Part shown: positions 45,526-58,000 of the stretch, piece by piece
How positions within the stretch are numbered: the stretch's first letter is position 1
How the letters are laid out: each line of letters begins with the position of its first letter
Source: Drosophila pseudoobscura
Taxonomy: Eukaryota; Arthropoda; Insecta; Diptera; Drosophilidae
NCBI RefSeq assembly: GCF_009870125.1
Contig: NC_046681.1
Span: 13,839,001 to 13,903,000 of the forward strand
Length of the DNA: 64,000 bases
Reading direction: 5' to 3'
Program-made: the position numbers and the translations under genes
The notes under the pieces: generated by a model
Database searches by the model: none
What the model was told of the DNA's origin: nothing
What the model saw: the letters and a program-made list of their open reading frames with translations, nothing else

Positions 45526-46719
45526 CACTATGGTCCGAACGACCACTTTTGTTGGCCAAAATTAATAACTCCCGAACGGAACAAGATTTTTTCATTTAGT
45601 TTTTTGTATTGGATACATATAATCAATAAGAAATGGATTTAAGAAAAAAAATGGGTGTGGCACCGCCCCTTTTTTTAATAATGCATATTTAAATTTTTAG
45701 TTATAGTGAAAAAAAGTATTAAGCATATTTTATTTCAGAAAACGTCGTTGCACGACTGAAAAAAATTTTGATTTAAATAAAAATAAAATCGTTTAAAGGT
45801 TTCCGTAAATTATTGCCGAAATCCTTGTCTAGAAGCAAGGTTAACGCCTCGTTAAGTGAGCTATGTGCCGGCTTTCCGACTGGGTCCTGTACAGCCTTAC
45901 GAACTTAGTTAGCATATTTGGACATAAAGATAAAGATATTATAACAAAGGCTTGTGGCCAATCCACATATTTTCGCTCAAACATCTTTGAATTTTACCGG
46001 CATTTGTTCCGGTATGTTGCCAAACGGTAACAAATTTTCTTGCTGGTATCTTCAAAAGCTTTATTAATTTCATATGATATGTCGCCCTAAGATCCGTTTT
46101 CAAATAATTGATAATTTTACCCTTCTCTGAATTCCATTCGGCAAACAAATCTGCATTTTCGAATTTGAGGTTATGCTCTATTAATGCAAATTCCAAGAAT
46201 TGTGGTAAAAAGTGGCATTTCTAACTATATACATTTCAAAAAGAATTTATTAATCTACGACACAAAAAAGGTTTCAGGGTGGGACTAGGTAGGACTCACT
46301 TTGTACACCTTTTCAAAAATTAGTTTTCATTACAAGTTGGCACATGTTGAAGGCCTCACTTTAACCTTCAATTACGAAGACATCAGAACTACTAGAGACA
46401 GTTAAAAACTCAAAACACGTAGTAAGAACCCGACAGATTAAGATTCATCAAAAAAATTTAATCACGTCTTGGCGTTTTTCAATTTTTGAGATATCTAAAG
46501 TGGTTATTAATTTGCCACTTTTTCCCTTCACGTGCTTTACTATAAAAACAGTTGGGTTGCACAGCTGATTTTGCGAATGTGGCGCCATCTATGGAAATTT
46601 CTGGTACGCAGATTTAATGGTCGATCTTTTTCTAATGCAGAGCGATCAAAACCAGGTTTCAGTTTTGACTTTGAAAAATTAGGTTTTGGCCAACAAAAGT
46701 GGTCGTTCGGACCATAGTG
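45526..46719. mobile_element. Non-autonomous DNA transposon with 36-bp TIRs, Transib-like
   Basis: The element is 1194 bp. Its first 36 bases (starting CACTATGGTCCGAACGACC) are the exact reverse complement of its last 36. It is flanked by the direct repeat CATCG at 45521-45525 and 46720-46724, a 5-bp target duplication. A 5-bp duplication plus a CAC-ATG-type terminal heptamer is the pattern of the Transib superfamily, the relatives of RAG1. hAT and P elements make 8-bp duplications, and CACTA elements 2-3 bp. The interior has no long transposase frame; the best is 85 codons on the minus strand (46196-45939), which I cannot assign. It is therefore a deleted or MITE-like copy. The ends are perfectly preserved, so insertion or mobilisation was fairly recent. 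Confidence 0.85.
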
Positions 46720-46876
46720 CATCGTGTGTAGTAAGTGTGATCATTTTTATATCTACACGTGTATATCCTTTTTAAAACGACACGTGTATATAAATATACC
46801 TATGTATACACCTGAGGCGCCACCAATCGTGGAAAATTATAAGTAAAAAAAAAACCAGAAGTAGAGCGATGAAAAT
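46720..46876. other. Spacer between the two inserted elements
   Basis: Short AT-rich segment. It includes GCGCCACCA at 46817-46825, another CTCF-like core on the minus strand. Confidence 0.4.
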
Positions 46877-47014
46877 TATAGCAAGGAACATAGAAACATA
46901 CCAACATAGGAAGCAAAATACTTTTATCATAAAAATAAAATATTATATAAGAGTTATTCTATTACTATAATATTCTATTTTTTTCACAGTCTATGTCTAT
47001 GTTCCTTACTATAG
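46877..47014. repeat. Small AT-rich inverted-repeat element (MITE-like)
   Basis: The left arm (TATAGCAAGGAACATAGAAACATA) and right arm (CTATGTCTATGTTCCTTACTATAG) are imperfect inverted copies about 90 bp apart, with an AT-rich centre. The whole could fold into a hairpin. I see no clear target duplication. Confidence 0.5.
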
Positions 47015-50000
47015 GAGGGTCATAGAAACATATACCATTCATAAAATAGAATATTGTATTTCATCATAGAACACAGGACACATGGAGTTGAGCTAAAACA
47101 TCGACAAAATACAGAACATACCATCCACTTAACGCACAGAGCTTCCGCTCTCCTCCCACAGGTGACGCCTTCGTTGTTCTAGTTGTGCTATTCAGCATAA
47201 GATGGCACCACACCACGATCACCATTAAACCGTTTTAAACCGTTATTGAAGCCCAAAATTTCTTGAGAGGATTAACAGAGGAATAGTATGAGAAGTTGTG
47301 AAGCACCTGCCATGGCAGTACTTTTGTAAGGACCTCCATGGGCCTAATCTGTTATGTTTTGTCTTTAGTATATTCCATTGAAAACAATCAAAGTTGACAA
47401 CAGTTTAATTTTGCTGTGATTCAAACAGATACAACAACAAATTAAGTAATTCAAAGAGAAAGATATGCGGCCCCCCTCCCCCACTTATAGAAGGCAGGAT
47501 AAAAAAGGTTTGCATTATAATCTGCGGGAGACTGTCTGTAAGAGAGACGGAGGGCTAGAGAGAACTTCTTCCAGCCATCAAACATAATTACTTGCCCACG
47601 AGGCATGCGCCAGGTGACATTTCAGTGGCCACTTCGTCCTTCGCCCCCCTCCCCCACTGGGACGGTCATTAAGTGGTGTGCTGCCAACTTTAAGGAGAGA
47701 TTCCTTCAAGGCTGGGCTGCCCTTTACTCTCTCCCTACCCTCTCGACCATCCGTTGCCTTGGGGCATCTTTGATAATGAATTTCGTTGTCGGGGACGCCC
47801 TTTTAAGTAGACTACGGTTTCTGTATCCTATAATCGTGGAATGGGAATGAGTATGCTGTGCGAGGGTACACCATGCAACGGGTGGAAGAACATTTCATAA
47901 GCTTCAAAGTATCTACCTTATCTACTTATCTATTGAAAATCATCTCAAACGTGGAATTGTCAGCATTTATACCATAAATCTGCCATCTAATACCCACAGA
48001 AAGTCAATCGGAAAAGGGTAGTCTCTTTTCTACTTTAGAATGGTCAGGGTCTCCTGCCATATGATCGGGTAAGTATTTCAGACCCGTTTCAGAGACTCTT
48101 TCCCCCTCCCTCTCGCGCAATGCACTTGCTGCCGCGCAATCAACTGTCAATGAACTCGAAGCAATTTTGTTAACAAGTTTCTGGTTTCCGGCCAAACGCT
48201 TTCATTTCGCTCCTTTCCTTTTCCGCTCTCTGTGTTTTGTGGGGGGTGGCGGCTATGGCCATGGGTAGCCTTATTTGTTTCTCCTCGTTTTTCGCTGCTT
48301 TACGGTCTGCAGCTGAAATTTATGTTTATTTTTTTTCGTGCCATGCAATTTGCTTTTTGATTATGTGGACGCGGTCAGTCGTCGGTGCCTTTACAGGGTT
48401 TTCCTCTCCATTCCAGGGTCTCCTTTAGGTTCCCCTCACTCTCTCTCTCTCTCTCTCTCTGTCTCTACTCGCCCTCTCCTTTATGCATTCACGATGATGG
48501 ATCCAACAAATAACTCATTTCTATGATAACTTGGCCAATTGCCCGCATCCCCCGCCCCCCCCACCAGAGAACTTTCCAACGCTTTCACTCTGGCGGCCTG
48601 GCATTGTGTGCCTTAAGTTACTTAGCTTTATGACTCGAACGGGGACTGGCGTTGCAAGTTGCAAAGTGCTTGAGCCAGCCATCTAGTGCCGTTATTGACA
48701 CATATCTGCCTCGAAGCGTAAGAAGTTGCACAACTTGCATGAAAAGTTGTGGATTTTTCATTTAAATTGCGGAGAATGCTAATCGAAATCCAGGGCCAAG
48801 CATCCTCTCAAAATTTAATTACGTCCTGAGCGCCCTGTAAAATCATTTTGTGGCAAGTCAAATTAAGCGCAACAAACCACAGACCACACAGATACACGCA
48901 CACACAAAGAGGCAGACAGGCAGACGGGCAGACTGGTATAATTAGCCACTGGAGAAGAGCGGGGGGCAAAGGCAGATTGGACATTGAGTTCGTAATCCTG
49001 TGCTTTGCTGCGTTTTGCCTCAATTGCAAATTACATTTAAGATGCGTCGTCGCCGTAAAGCAAAGAGCAACTACGATTCGCTTGAGATGCACCATGGCTC
49101 TGGGAGGTAGGACCTCTACCTTTGCCACTCTAATCCTTCAGGCAGACAGAGAATTGCATCAGGCAAGTACTACGATCTGTGGACACTGCGTATACGTAAT
49201 TTATAGCCAAGAAGTTTTATATTTTCCCACTCCTTAACGATACCCATTTCGAATCTGAATGATCCCATCATCCGTTTGCTGTTTGACTTTTGAGCTGCAG
49301 CTTATTTCAATTATGATAATCAATGCCCTCTCATGTGATTCAGAGAAACTTTCTCCCGCACTGCACTCGAGAGTGTTGGACTTTTGCCTTTCGTTTCGTT
49401 TCGTTTCGGATTCTTTGCATTGGAAAAACTTTTAACGCGACATGTCATGCCCGAGTGCGGCTGCGAATGTTTGTGTTGATTTTGCTGCGCACATTTTTCA
49501 ACACTGTCAGGGCATCCGCATTCGCATCCGCCCCCCCATCCCCATCCCCATCCCCGTCTACGAGTAGTATCCGGAAACTATGCACGAGCGCTGACATCAT
49601 TTGTCATGTCTTCTTCGCGCTCGGGTCCTGGCTCTGGTGGAGCGAACAAAAAAAATAGGGGAAAAACAATAGCTTGTGGAAAAGTTGGCATGTGGAAAAA
49701 GTCAAAAATGGAAAAATTGCTGACAATGCAATCTGAATTGTGCATAAGCTAAAGTTTGTCAGCTCTGTGGCTGGGATCCCGATCCCCCCCAGCCCCCAGA
49801 GGAGCAGCACCCTCCCCGTCACCCTCTGCCAACACACAGGCATGCATGCATCTTGGATCAACACTTGGGGGGGGGGATGAGGTTCAAGATATGGCCCTGA
49901 TATAATGCGATATGGTGTGACAGGCCAGTGAGGTGAATGGTTATGAATGAGGCGGGAAAAAAAAGAGAGAAGGCAAGAGAAACTTTTGACATTACAGATA

Positions 50001-51136
50001 TCGATAGGGCATTGGATGGGGTATCGATAAGCGCGAACGATAGGTAGACAGATGGAACCCTGAAGTACAGTCTGCCCTTAATTCTAATACAAGATTGTTG
50101 CTATATTTTAAACATATTCCCCCATAAATCTCTGCATGACCTTGAACCTCCTTTTGGCATCTTCCATCTTAGCCATCAGGCAAGAATCCTTAACCCTCCA
50201 TGTCACGAGTCAGAGCTCGCTGCCACCTTGCCACACGAGTAGCAGGAGAGCCATGATGATTGATGACACTCTGCCTTCAGAGGCGCTGTCGCTGTCGCTC
50301 TCACTCTCAGTCTCTGGGCTTTTGGGGCAACAAAAAATTGTCAAGCCAGAGGCAAATACTTGTTAACACGTTGTTGCTCACGGGCACGGACCCCCAGGAG
50401 CCATGCCGCTCTGGGGGAAAATGTCAGGAGTTGTCAAATCAAGTTGCAGCACAAGGAGACGCTGCTACATGCTGCACGCCCCATGCTTCATGGTCCACGT
50501 ACCACACCACACTCCTCTCTCCCTCGCTCTCTCCCTCGCTCTCTGTCAGCGACATAGTTTGTGGAAATTATCGAAATTGTATTATGGAAATTTCATGCAA
50601 ACAAAATTTTTCTGTAGAGCAGAGCTGCTGCTGCTTCGTTTTTTTCTTGTTGTGCTTTGATTTTTTGTTGTTGAAAATTAGTTTTTCAATTTTCTTTTGG
50701 AAGTAGGAAAAGTGCAAGGGCCCTGGCCGAAACGAAAAGTTTCTTCCAGAGAAAGAAAGACGGGGGAGACTCCAACGACAGAACCAGGAGGCAGGCAGGC
50801 CAGGACCCCAAAGTTATGTACATATTTATCGGTGCCGGGGCTAGATCTGTTCTGTGGAATATTTTTTAATATGCAGATTGATTTGGCAATCGGAATCGAT
50901 TTAAGGGATATGTTTATTCGTTTATTTATTTCCCTGGGCATTTGTCATAGCTAGAAATATGGCCAAGAGAGTCTTGACTGCATTTTTTAATTAAAAACTT
51001 TTTTACAGCAGCAGCAGACGAGTCATAGATAACCCCCCCAGATCCTCCAGGTGCCGGCTTCTGCGTAAATTTATGCCCAGTCAGAGACGTACAAGGTACG
51101 ATATAACACACGTAGTTACAGCCGACCCCGATTCAA

Positions 51137-51215
51137 CCTTTGCCCTGTCCCTGTGCCTGTCCCTGCCCCTGTGCCTGTCCTTGCCCTTGCTTGTGCCTCT
51201 GCCTCTGCCTTTTGT
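51137..51215 (+). repeat. CCCTGT/GCCTGT minisatellite
   Basis: A degenerate tandem array of six-base units (CCTGTG, CCTGTC, CCTGCC, CTCTGC). It is pyrimidine-rich on the plus strand. Confidence 0.7.
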
Positions 51216-52610
51216 CCAGACAATCAACATGTTGCGGGCCGGGCCCAAGTAATGCTCTCGGGCAAGTGGCCGGCACGTAATTGCAATTTAACCCGTTTTG
51301 AGCTTCACTTAGCCAGCATTTTATGGCACTGAGAGACCAAGACCCCTGCTTCCCTGCTCCCCTGCTGCTCCTCTGCTGCTGCTGTGGCAAGCTTATGAAA
51401 TTTATAAGCGCCAAGCTGCTGATGCTCCAGCTCTGATGCTCCTCTGCTACTTGACTGAGGCCACAAATTCATAAGCTCTGAGTTGTGGCCCGAACAGGAG
51501 TGTGAACCTCAGGCCGCAGGCAAGCAAATACGCAGCCAGGATTCAGTAGAGGAGTCAGAAGTCACTCCGGAACAATGGCATGCCCATGCACAGCACCCAT
51601 ACATACGACGGAGTACGTTAAACAGCTGGCAACGCCATGAATTCATAGAAGCAGCAGCAGCAGCAGACGTGAAAGCCGAAAATAGACTGCTATTTTGGGT
51701 CTACTACCCCTAAGATGTTTAGTCACATTAAAAAGAGTCCCATTTGAAAGATACTTCAAGAAAGTAAAGCCACAAAAGATAAGAACTAGACTGTATATGG
51801 TTCCCTAGTCTCTCATTAAATATGAATGAGTGGATGGCACTCGAAGTAGCTTAAAAACCTATCAAATTTGAGGGCTCTTTAAATGTTAATTATTTCAAGA
51901 AAAAGTAGCTGTGATTAGATTGTGAGCACTTGACTTTATTGGGCTTGAAAGAATCACTAAACATCTAACTAAAACTGTAAGATTTGCTCTTCCAATTGTA
52001 CAGATCCTAAAGGACTCACTGCCATGTTTAACATTTGAGTTTTGAGTTTTCTTTTTGGCATATTCATGCCCATTGCACTTTGATCGATGATTGGCAAAGA
52101 TTTCAGTTGATTACCCAGGAACTGAACAGAAATCAATTTATCTAAATGTAGCATATATTTTTATTGTGTTTGGGACTACTCTTTCGTGTGTGTCCGACGA
52201 ACCGGAGCTCGATAAATAATTTATTTCTCTCAGCTGCACGCAAAGGCATGGCAGGGCAGCAGAGCAGCAGAGCAGCAGTGGCAACCGCAAAAATGGATAG
52301 ACAGTAGGAAAAACTAAAGGAAAAACTAGTACAGAAAGCCACACACGCACAGATGGACAGACAGAGAGACAGACAGGCAGACAGATAGACGGAAAGAGCA
52401 CAGACCCAGACACATACTCGGGATCTATACAGTGGCTATACAAATGAGACAACACCTGGGCCACAGAGCACAGAGCACAGAGGAACTGAAACTGGAAGCT
52501 GGAGCGGAACGGAACGGAGGAGTTGGCCAGGCTCAAGTGGATGGAAGAGCAGAGAGCCTCGGCTTGGGTTGGCAGGAACTTTGCCTCACATTGACGTGCC
52601 GACTGATCCA

Positions 52611-52636
52611 AGTGACTGACTGACTGACTGACTGAC
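52611..52636 (+). repeat. (CTGA)n microsatellite
   Basis: Six tandem copies of the tetranucleotide. Confidence 0.9.
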
Positions 52637-54388
52637 ATTTGAATTACAAGAAGAGAGGGGAGTAGTGGCAGTGGGGCTCAGCCGGGGGTAACTCAACGAA
52701 CTCTCAACACAAACTCAACAAAATGACACGACTTGAATTGGCTGCCAAGCATGAACGCATCGCAGCCCGGGACTCTCGGCCAAGAAATGGCAAAAATTAC
52801 CAGTTCATAGAAAAAGAAAGAATGAAACAAGAGAGACACGATTCCTATAAGGGGGTGGGGGGTTAGTGCCTCAATAAGGAGTTACCCTGGAAAAAATAGA
52901 GTATATATAAAGAATTTAACTGAAAAGTCCAACACTTGTACAACCCTTTCGTTCGTCTGGTATTCGGTCTCTTAAGACTGTTTCATACATCCCCTTGAGG
53001 GCTACATACCCTGCTGCTCTTCAAGTCCAGGGTAACAACAGGGGAAACCCAAAAGAAAACCCAGTCGAAGCAAAAACACTGACAGGACTAAAGCCAGCAA
53101 ATGACAGAGAGAGACAGAGAGAGAGTGCAACTTGAAGTTTTCTTTCCAACTGTTTTGTTTATTTATTTTTTCGGGCCAGCAAACTAACTGGATAACTTTC
53201 CCAGAGGGAGGGGGAGAGGCAGAGAGAGAGAGAGATATAGCGCGCAGGGGGCTGCCTGCCTCCAATCAAATTGCAAGCAAACAGAGTCTAAGCATAATTT
53301 AGATGTCACATTGGGGCCGTGGCCTGGGTCTGAATTTAAGCTGCAGCTTCGATTTAATTCGAAAATCATTTCGGACAGCAAAAAGCCAATTCATCAGCGA
53401 ATTTCTGTCAGCATCGGCGGCGCCGCACAATGCAGGAGGCAGGACCCTGCTGGACGAGGACGAAACCAGCCAGCATGACTGGTAATTGCAGATTTATGAC
53501 CCCCAAAACATGTGGACAGCACTAGTCTGTCTCTAGCCAAAAGAACCCTAAAAAAGGACACCAGTTAGAAGACTGACATACAAGTGCAGACATGTGGCAT
53601 ACCCTGGGGCACACTCGGTTTTGTGAGACTTTTTCGAACCTCTTACCAACACCTACTCGAGTACAGACAACCCTTCGAGCACCTCGCATAAAAGGACCTA
53701 CACCCATATTTTTTTTTTAGACGCAAAGTTTGGCGGGAAATTTTTGAACGTTTCTGCATAATAAATTTTGAAAAGTGGATTAAAATGGCTCAACAAAAAA
53801 TAGATATTTTTCAACTTTTTCAACCCCCCATTGCCCCTTTTGGCCCTGCCATATGTGAGGTGGTTGGGTGGGCGAGGGGGGCAGGGAGAGGGCTGTGTGC
53901 GTGTGTGTGTCACTTTTGCTTTTTGGCCAAGAGGCAGACATTGGCAAACATTTTGATAGCATATTTTAGGCCCCGAAACGGGATTGTCGATTGTGTGAAT
54001 GTGAAATGCAAATAAAGAAAATTATTTGCCCAGAGTTTATTTTTTTTCCTGCGATTTGACATTCTGACACTCTGACATTTGTCGCTGTCAGACATAACAA
54101 TCGATGGCAACGAAATATGTGACAATGAAATTAGCCTGCAAATTGTGGCAAAATTTAAATAAATAAATTCCCCGCCACCGCCACCGCCCCTCGGTTCGAC
54201 TTCAATTTGGGGGCTACAAGTATGGCAATTTGTCAGAAAGTTCATTCTATATATTTGATTTCCTGAAAATTAATACAAAGGAAAGTTTGTTAAAATCTTA
54301 AGAGTGCTACTCCAATGAATTGTACATATTTACACAGTTGTTTCTGTACTTGAAGATTTTCTTCAATCAATTTCTATCCTACAATACT

Positions 54389-54999
54389 TTACCACACAAT
54401 AAACGAGGCTGTCTTCGGCTGTGGTGCCTCGCAAATATAGTATTCTGGAGATGTACATTTTGCATCATTAAAACCAATGTTTGTGGTATTATCTAGTCTC
54501 CATCCCATTTCGTCGCAGTGCTCAACCCCCTCTATATTATCAGGCTGGGATGGATGCCAGATGTCCAATGCTATGGGGTTCCCAGTTGAAAGCCAAACAT
54601 GTTTGCCCTGTTTCGCAAGGTCAGTCCCTGAGGTCCAGTAAAAATAGTCAATTTTCTCATCCTTTAAGTACTTATTGATCAAATTCCATTCCTCGATAGT
54701 CTCGAATGAGATTAATGCAGCTCCCATCCGGCTACACGACTCATAGGCATCAAACCAGTTCTTTCGCAGTTTATTCTCAATATAATAGTACCCATTGCCG
54801 ATTTTGACGAATGGCGCTGGATTTATGTTTACGAATTCAGGCACTCCTAAAAGAACAATTTTCATTTAAATACAAAAAGTGTTCTTATATTCTGTATATG
54901 TAGAGTCTTACCGTCCATAACATTGGATATTACTCTATATCCTCCAGATAGGGAAAGGAAGCCCAATAGGGCCAATACTCCAGTGAGTTTCCGATACAT
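54389..54999 (-). CDS. Secreted C-type lectin, galactose-type (QPD) carbohydrate-recognition domain
   Basis: Two exons on the minus strand, 54999-54912 and 54846-54389, are joined in phase 1 (G|GTAAGA ... TTTTAG|GA) and make 181 residues. The N-terminus MYRKLTGVLALLGFLSLSGG is a signal peptide. The rest is a single C-type lectin domain: FVKIGNGYYYIE start, NWFDAYESC with the first domain cysteine, FYWTSGTDLAKQGKHVW, then the calcium/sugar site HPSQPDN (QPD, galactose preference), GVEHCDEMGW, and GFNDAKCTSPEYYICE holding the second conserved pair of cysteines. Fly lectins of this group act in immunity or as seminal fluid proteins. The melanogaster lectin-30A maps to this region and is a candidate orthologue, but I cannot confirm it. 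A TATA box lies 38 bp upstream of the ATG. It stands alone in a gene-poor region. Confidence 0.9.
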
Positions 55000-55024
55000 T
55001 TTGCGCTGACTGTTCGGCAAATCT

Positions 55025-55044
55025 CAGAGACTGCCCTTTTTATA
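55025..55044 (-). promoter_or_regulatory. Lectin core promoter TATA box
   Basis: Minus-strand GGTATAAAAAGGG (TATAAAAA at 55044-55037) is followed by AACAGTCAGC about 25-30 bases later as an initiator-like site, just before the ATG at 54999. The 5' UTR would be only about 10-15 bases. Confidence 0.65.
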
Positions 55045-58000
55045 CCCCACCAAAATCGCAATCGATCCCAACAAGCTATTGCATCTTATCTTGGAAAGGC
55101 TTAGAAGGAGAATCATCAGACACTTGAGACATCTTTCCAGGAACCTTCGTTTGCAATTACTCAGATCTTTTCTTGCCCGCAGTGTAATCGCTTTTTGATG
55201 TGATTATTATGATGGCAATGACCTCAATACCAACGGGGCTGTCATTTCCTGAAGTGGTTTCCACATATAGCGCCTCTTTTCTGATCATTATTCGGAGCAA
55301 TATCATTTGATATTGTGCTGTTGCCTGGCCCAAGCAGGCGAATTCCCCAGTACATGGCAAGGACTCCTTTCCAAAGTTGACTCTTTTATACCCAAACCAT
55401 ATATCAAAACCAAACCATCATATCTAAAAAATTGTCTCAGTCCCTTGTACAAACAATACTTTGCCACGCCTAAAGAAGCCCCTCTTAAAAGGGGGAAAAA
55501 TTGGCCCTCTCGGCAGAGTATTGCTGGTTTATCATTCAGGCCCCTGTCGGTGGTTATATTGGTCTTTATTTAATTATTTGAGGCTTATTAAATGTTTTTT
55601 GGGATACTAAAGAGCCTTATCTATTTAGGTTCGCCTGCAATTCTGTTCCCACTTGGGGCATTGGGCATTCCCCATTCAAGGCATTAAGTTAATTTGTTGT
55701 ACGTGTTGATGGCCAAAACTTGAATACTAATGCCCCAACTAAAACTAGTTAAGCCCTCGATTGATATACTATCTACATTTGTCTTTGCATTAATTTAATC
55801 TGACGGCAATTAAAGGGGAGCGTGTCTGCCTCGGACTCTTCCCTTGGCCATTCATAATCTCACCATATACTCGTATATCTGGCATAAATGTTGTTATAAT
55901 TTGTGTGCGCCTAATTAGTTGACTTTTGGTGTTAGCCAGACGCTGCCACCATCGTCATACACTCCTCCACCGACCCGAACCAAACCCAACCGACCCGAAC
56001 CGATCCAATTAGTTAGATAATTAAATTCAAATAATAGCAGAAGGCCAAAGATGGACTCTCTGCCCGGGCAAAGTATTTGTTTCTGCAATTGCAACGGCGG
56101 AGAATGGATAAATAGATGGTGAGGAAGGACTCTGATGCCCTAAGAGAAACTACTGGAAATGATTGGGTTTTCATGGGGTATATCTCCATGGAAATCTACT
56201 TGAGGAATGTATGAAATGTCTCCTTAATCCATGAGTATTTTGGCTTCTGAATGTTAAAATCCCTGACTTATGAATTAGTAGGTTTCTTGCACACTTAAGG
56301 ATCGGATCCTATGAACCCACTTTTCGTAAGCCTTAAATTATTACAACTTTTCCTTAGGGTATCCAAAGTTTTATCTGCCAAAGAAAGAGGATTTTTATCT
56401 ATTTTCCCCTATTTTTTCTATTGGTTTTTGCGTTTTTGTGCTTGTTGGCCGGTCGCTTCCTGCATTCGCTCTCCCCCCCAATCCGTAGCCCTTAACCCAA
56501 AGCCAGGACCCACTAATTTACTGTACTGTACCCCCTAGCTGCCCCCCCCCCTCTTTTAATACCCAGTCAGAATGCAGATGGAGCTTCGAGATGTAGGGGG
56601 GGATATCTGGGGATGGGTTTTTCTCTGGCTCTCGGTGTTGCACACAGCACAAGTAACAAATCAAACGAGTGCTTTTGTAAATTACATTTGAATTATTCGC
56701 TCTCTCTCACTCTCTCTCTCTCTCTCTGTGTGGACCCCTGTGCTCCTGCCCCTTACCCCTAAACCCAACCCTACCCTTCTCTCTCATGCATTCATTCATT
56801 CATTCGTTTTGTGCCCGTTCTTTTCCTCCGTTCTGTTGGTTTGGTTCCGTTCCTCTGTTTTTGTGTGTGACTACCACCACATGGCAAATATCCTTGAAAC
56901 AGGAGGCAACAGGAGGAGGAGGAGGAGGAGGAGGAGGAAGGGCCGCAGCAGGGGTCCTGCTACTGCCATTCGCAAAGTGGATCAAACAGCCAAAGTTAAT
57001 AAACACTTTGCTCAGAGAGAAACATAGAGAGAGAGAGGGGGCCCCCCCTGTGCCTTTGTGTCCATTTTAGTGTCCATTGCAATTTGTATCTGTGTGTCTA
57101 TCTGTGTGTGTGTGTGTGTGTGTGCTGCGTTTGTTGCCAAGTGAAATTGAATGCAAATAGAAAAACAAATACGACACACGACGGCATTTCACTTAAATTT
57201 ACGCGTTTTCCATTTCAATTAAAACAATTCGCATTGTGCCACACAAACCGGCGAACATTTAACGAACATTTGGCGCCATTAAGTAGGCTATGTGGCGGCA
57301 CCCCTTCCCATCCCCATCCCCATCCCCATCCCCCTGCATCGGTGCATGCAAATGTTGCCCCAAGCTAAGTGTGCCACAGCCAAATGGCTAATTATTTATG
57401 GCCAAAAGGTACGTACAACCCAGAGCCACCAAATTAAGGTCGTCTCGTCGTTCCGTTCCTCAGTCATTTGTCTGATTAACAACGAAATCGGGTCACTGCA
57501 TTCGGTCGGAATTTATTTTCTTTTGGCCATGCCATGCCGTTGTCTTGCCACATATTCGTGTTAACCAAAACTTGGCAAAGTTTTCACCATCTTTGGGCCA
57601 GGTCTAATGAATGAATCGTGACCTCAATTTGTGGAAGATTCCGTCAAGATTCTAAATGGCGGAATTTCCCTGTGCATTAGGCAATGGATATCCATTAGAG
57701 GGATGTGTTCCTTTAGGTCTTGTAATCTCCCTTTGTGTCACACCGAAGTTTTCTTGAAAGTCCCTCCTGCGTTATGCGAAAACAAGAACTGCAAACCCAA
57801 AGAATTGTCGTTGCAGCAGAAAAACAAACTTGTCATCTGTCAGATGTGTCAATGGCGAACGGAAATCACTCGACCTGAACGCCAAGACCGGCCCCCAAGA
57901 CGGGGGGGGGGAGTGGCATGTCGCACTTTTAACGGAAATATTGAACTTAACATTTCTCCGAAATCAGAGTGGGGGGGACGAGAAAGTGGGTTGTAATGAA

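Larger units (their letters stand above)
47015..54388. other. Long non-coding region between numb and the lectin gene
   Basis: No coding region is supported in about 7.4 kb. Simple repeats are frequent: (TC)n at 48440-48461, an ATCCCC run near 49539-49555, a CCCTGT/GCCTGT minisatellite at 51137-51215, CAGCAG near 51650-51665, (CTGA)n at 52611-52636, and GA tracts near 53110 and 53225. The open frame at 52638-52138 (minus) is driven by such repeats. The spaced AT-rich islands (for example 50880-51010 and 54040-54170) could be enhancers of numb or of an unseen neighbour. Confidence 0.5.

Noticed and set aside
45526-46719. CACTA/EnSpm or P-element assignment for the transposon
   Set aside because: The termini start CACTA, but the target duplication is 5 bp (CATCG), not 2-3 bp as in CACTA elements or 8 bp as in P or hAT elements.
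52138-52638. 166-codon minus-strand frame with Ser/Val/Cys-rich sequence
   Set aside because: It is generated by CTGA, CAGA and CAGCAG repeats and has no domain.
55157-55360. Short minus-strand frame upstream of the lectin as a second lectin or secreted peptide
   Set aside because: No signal peptide or lectin motif, and no promoter; chance frame.
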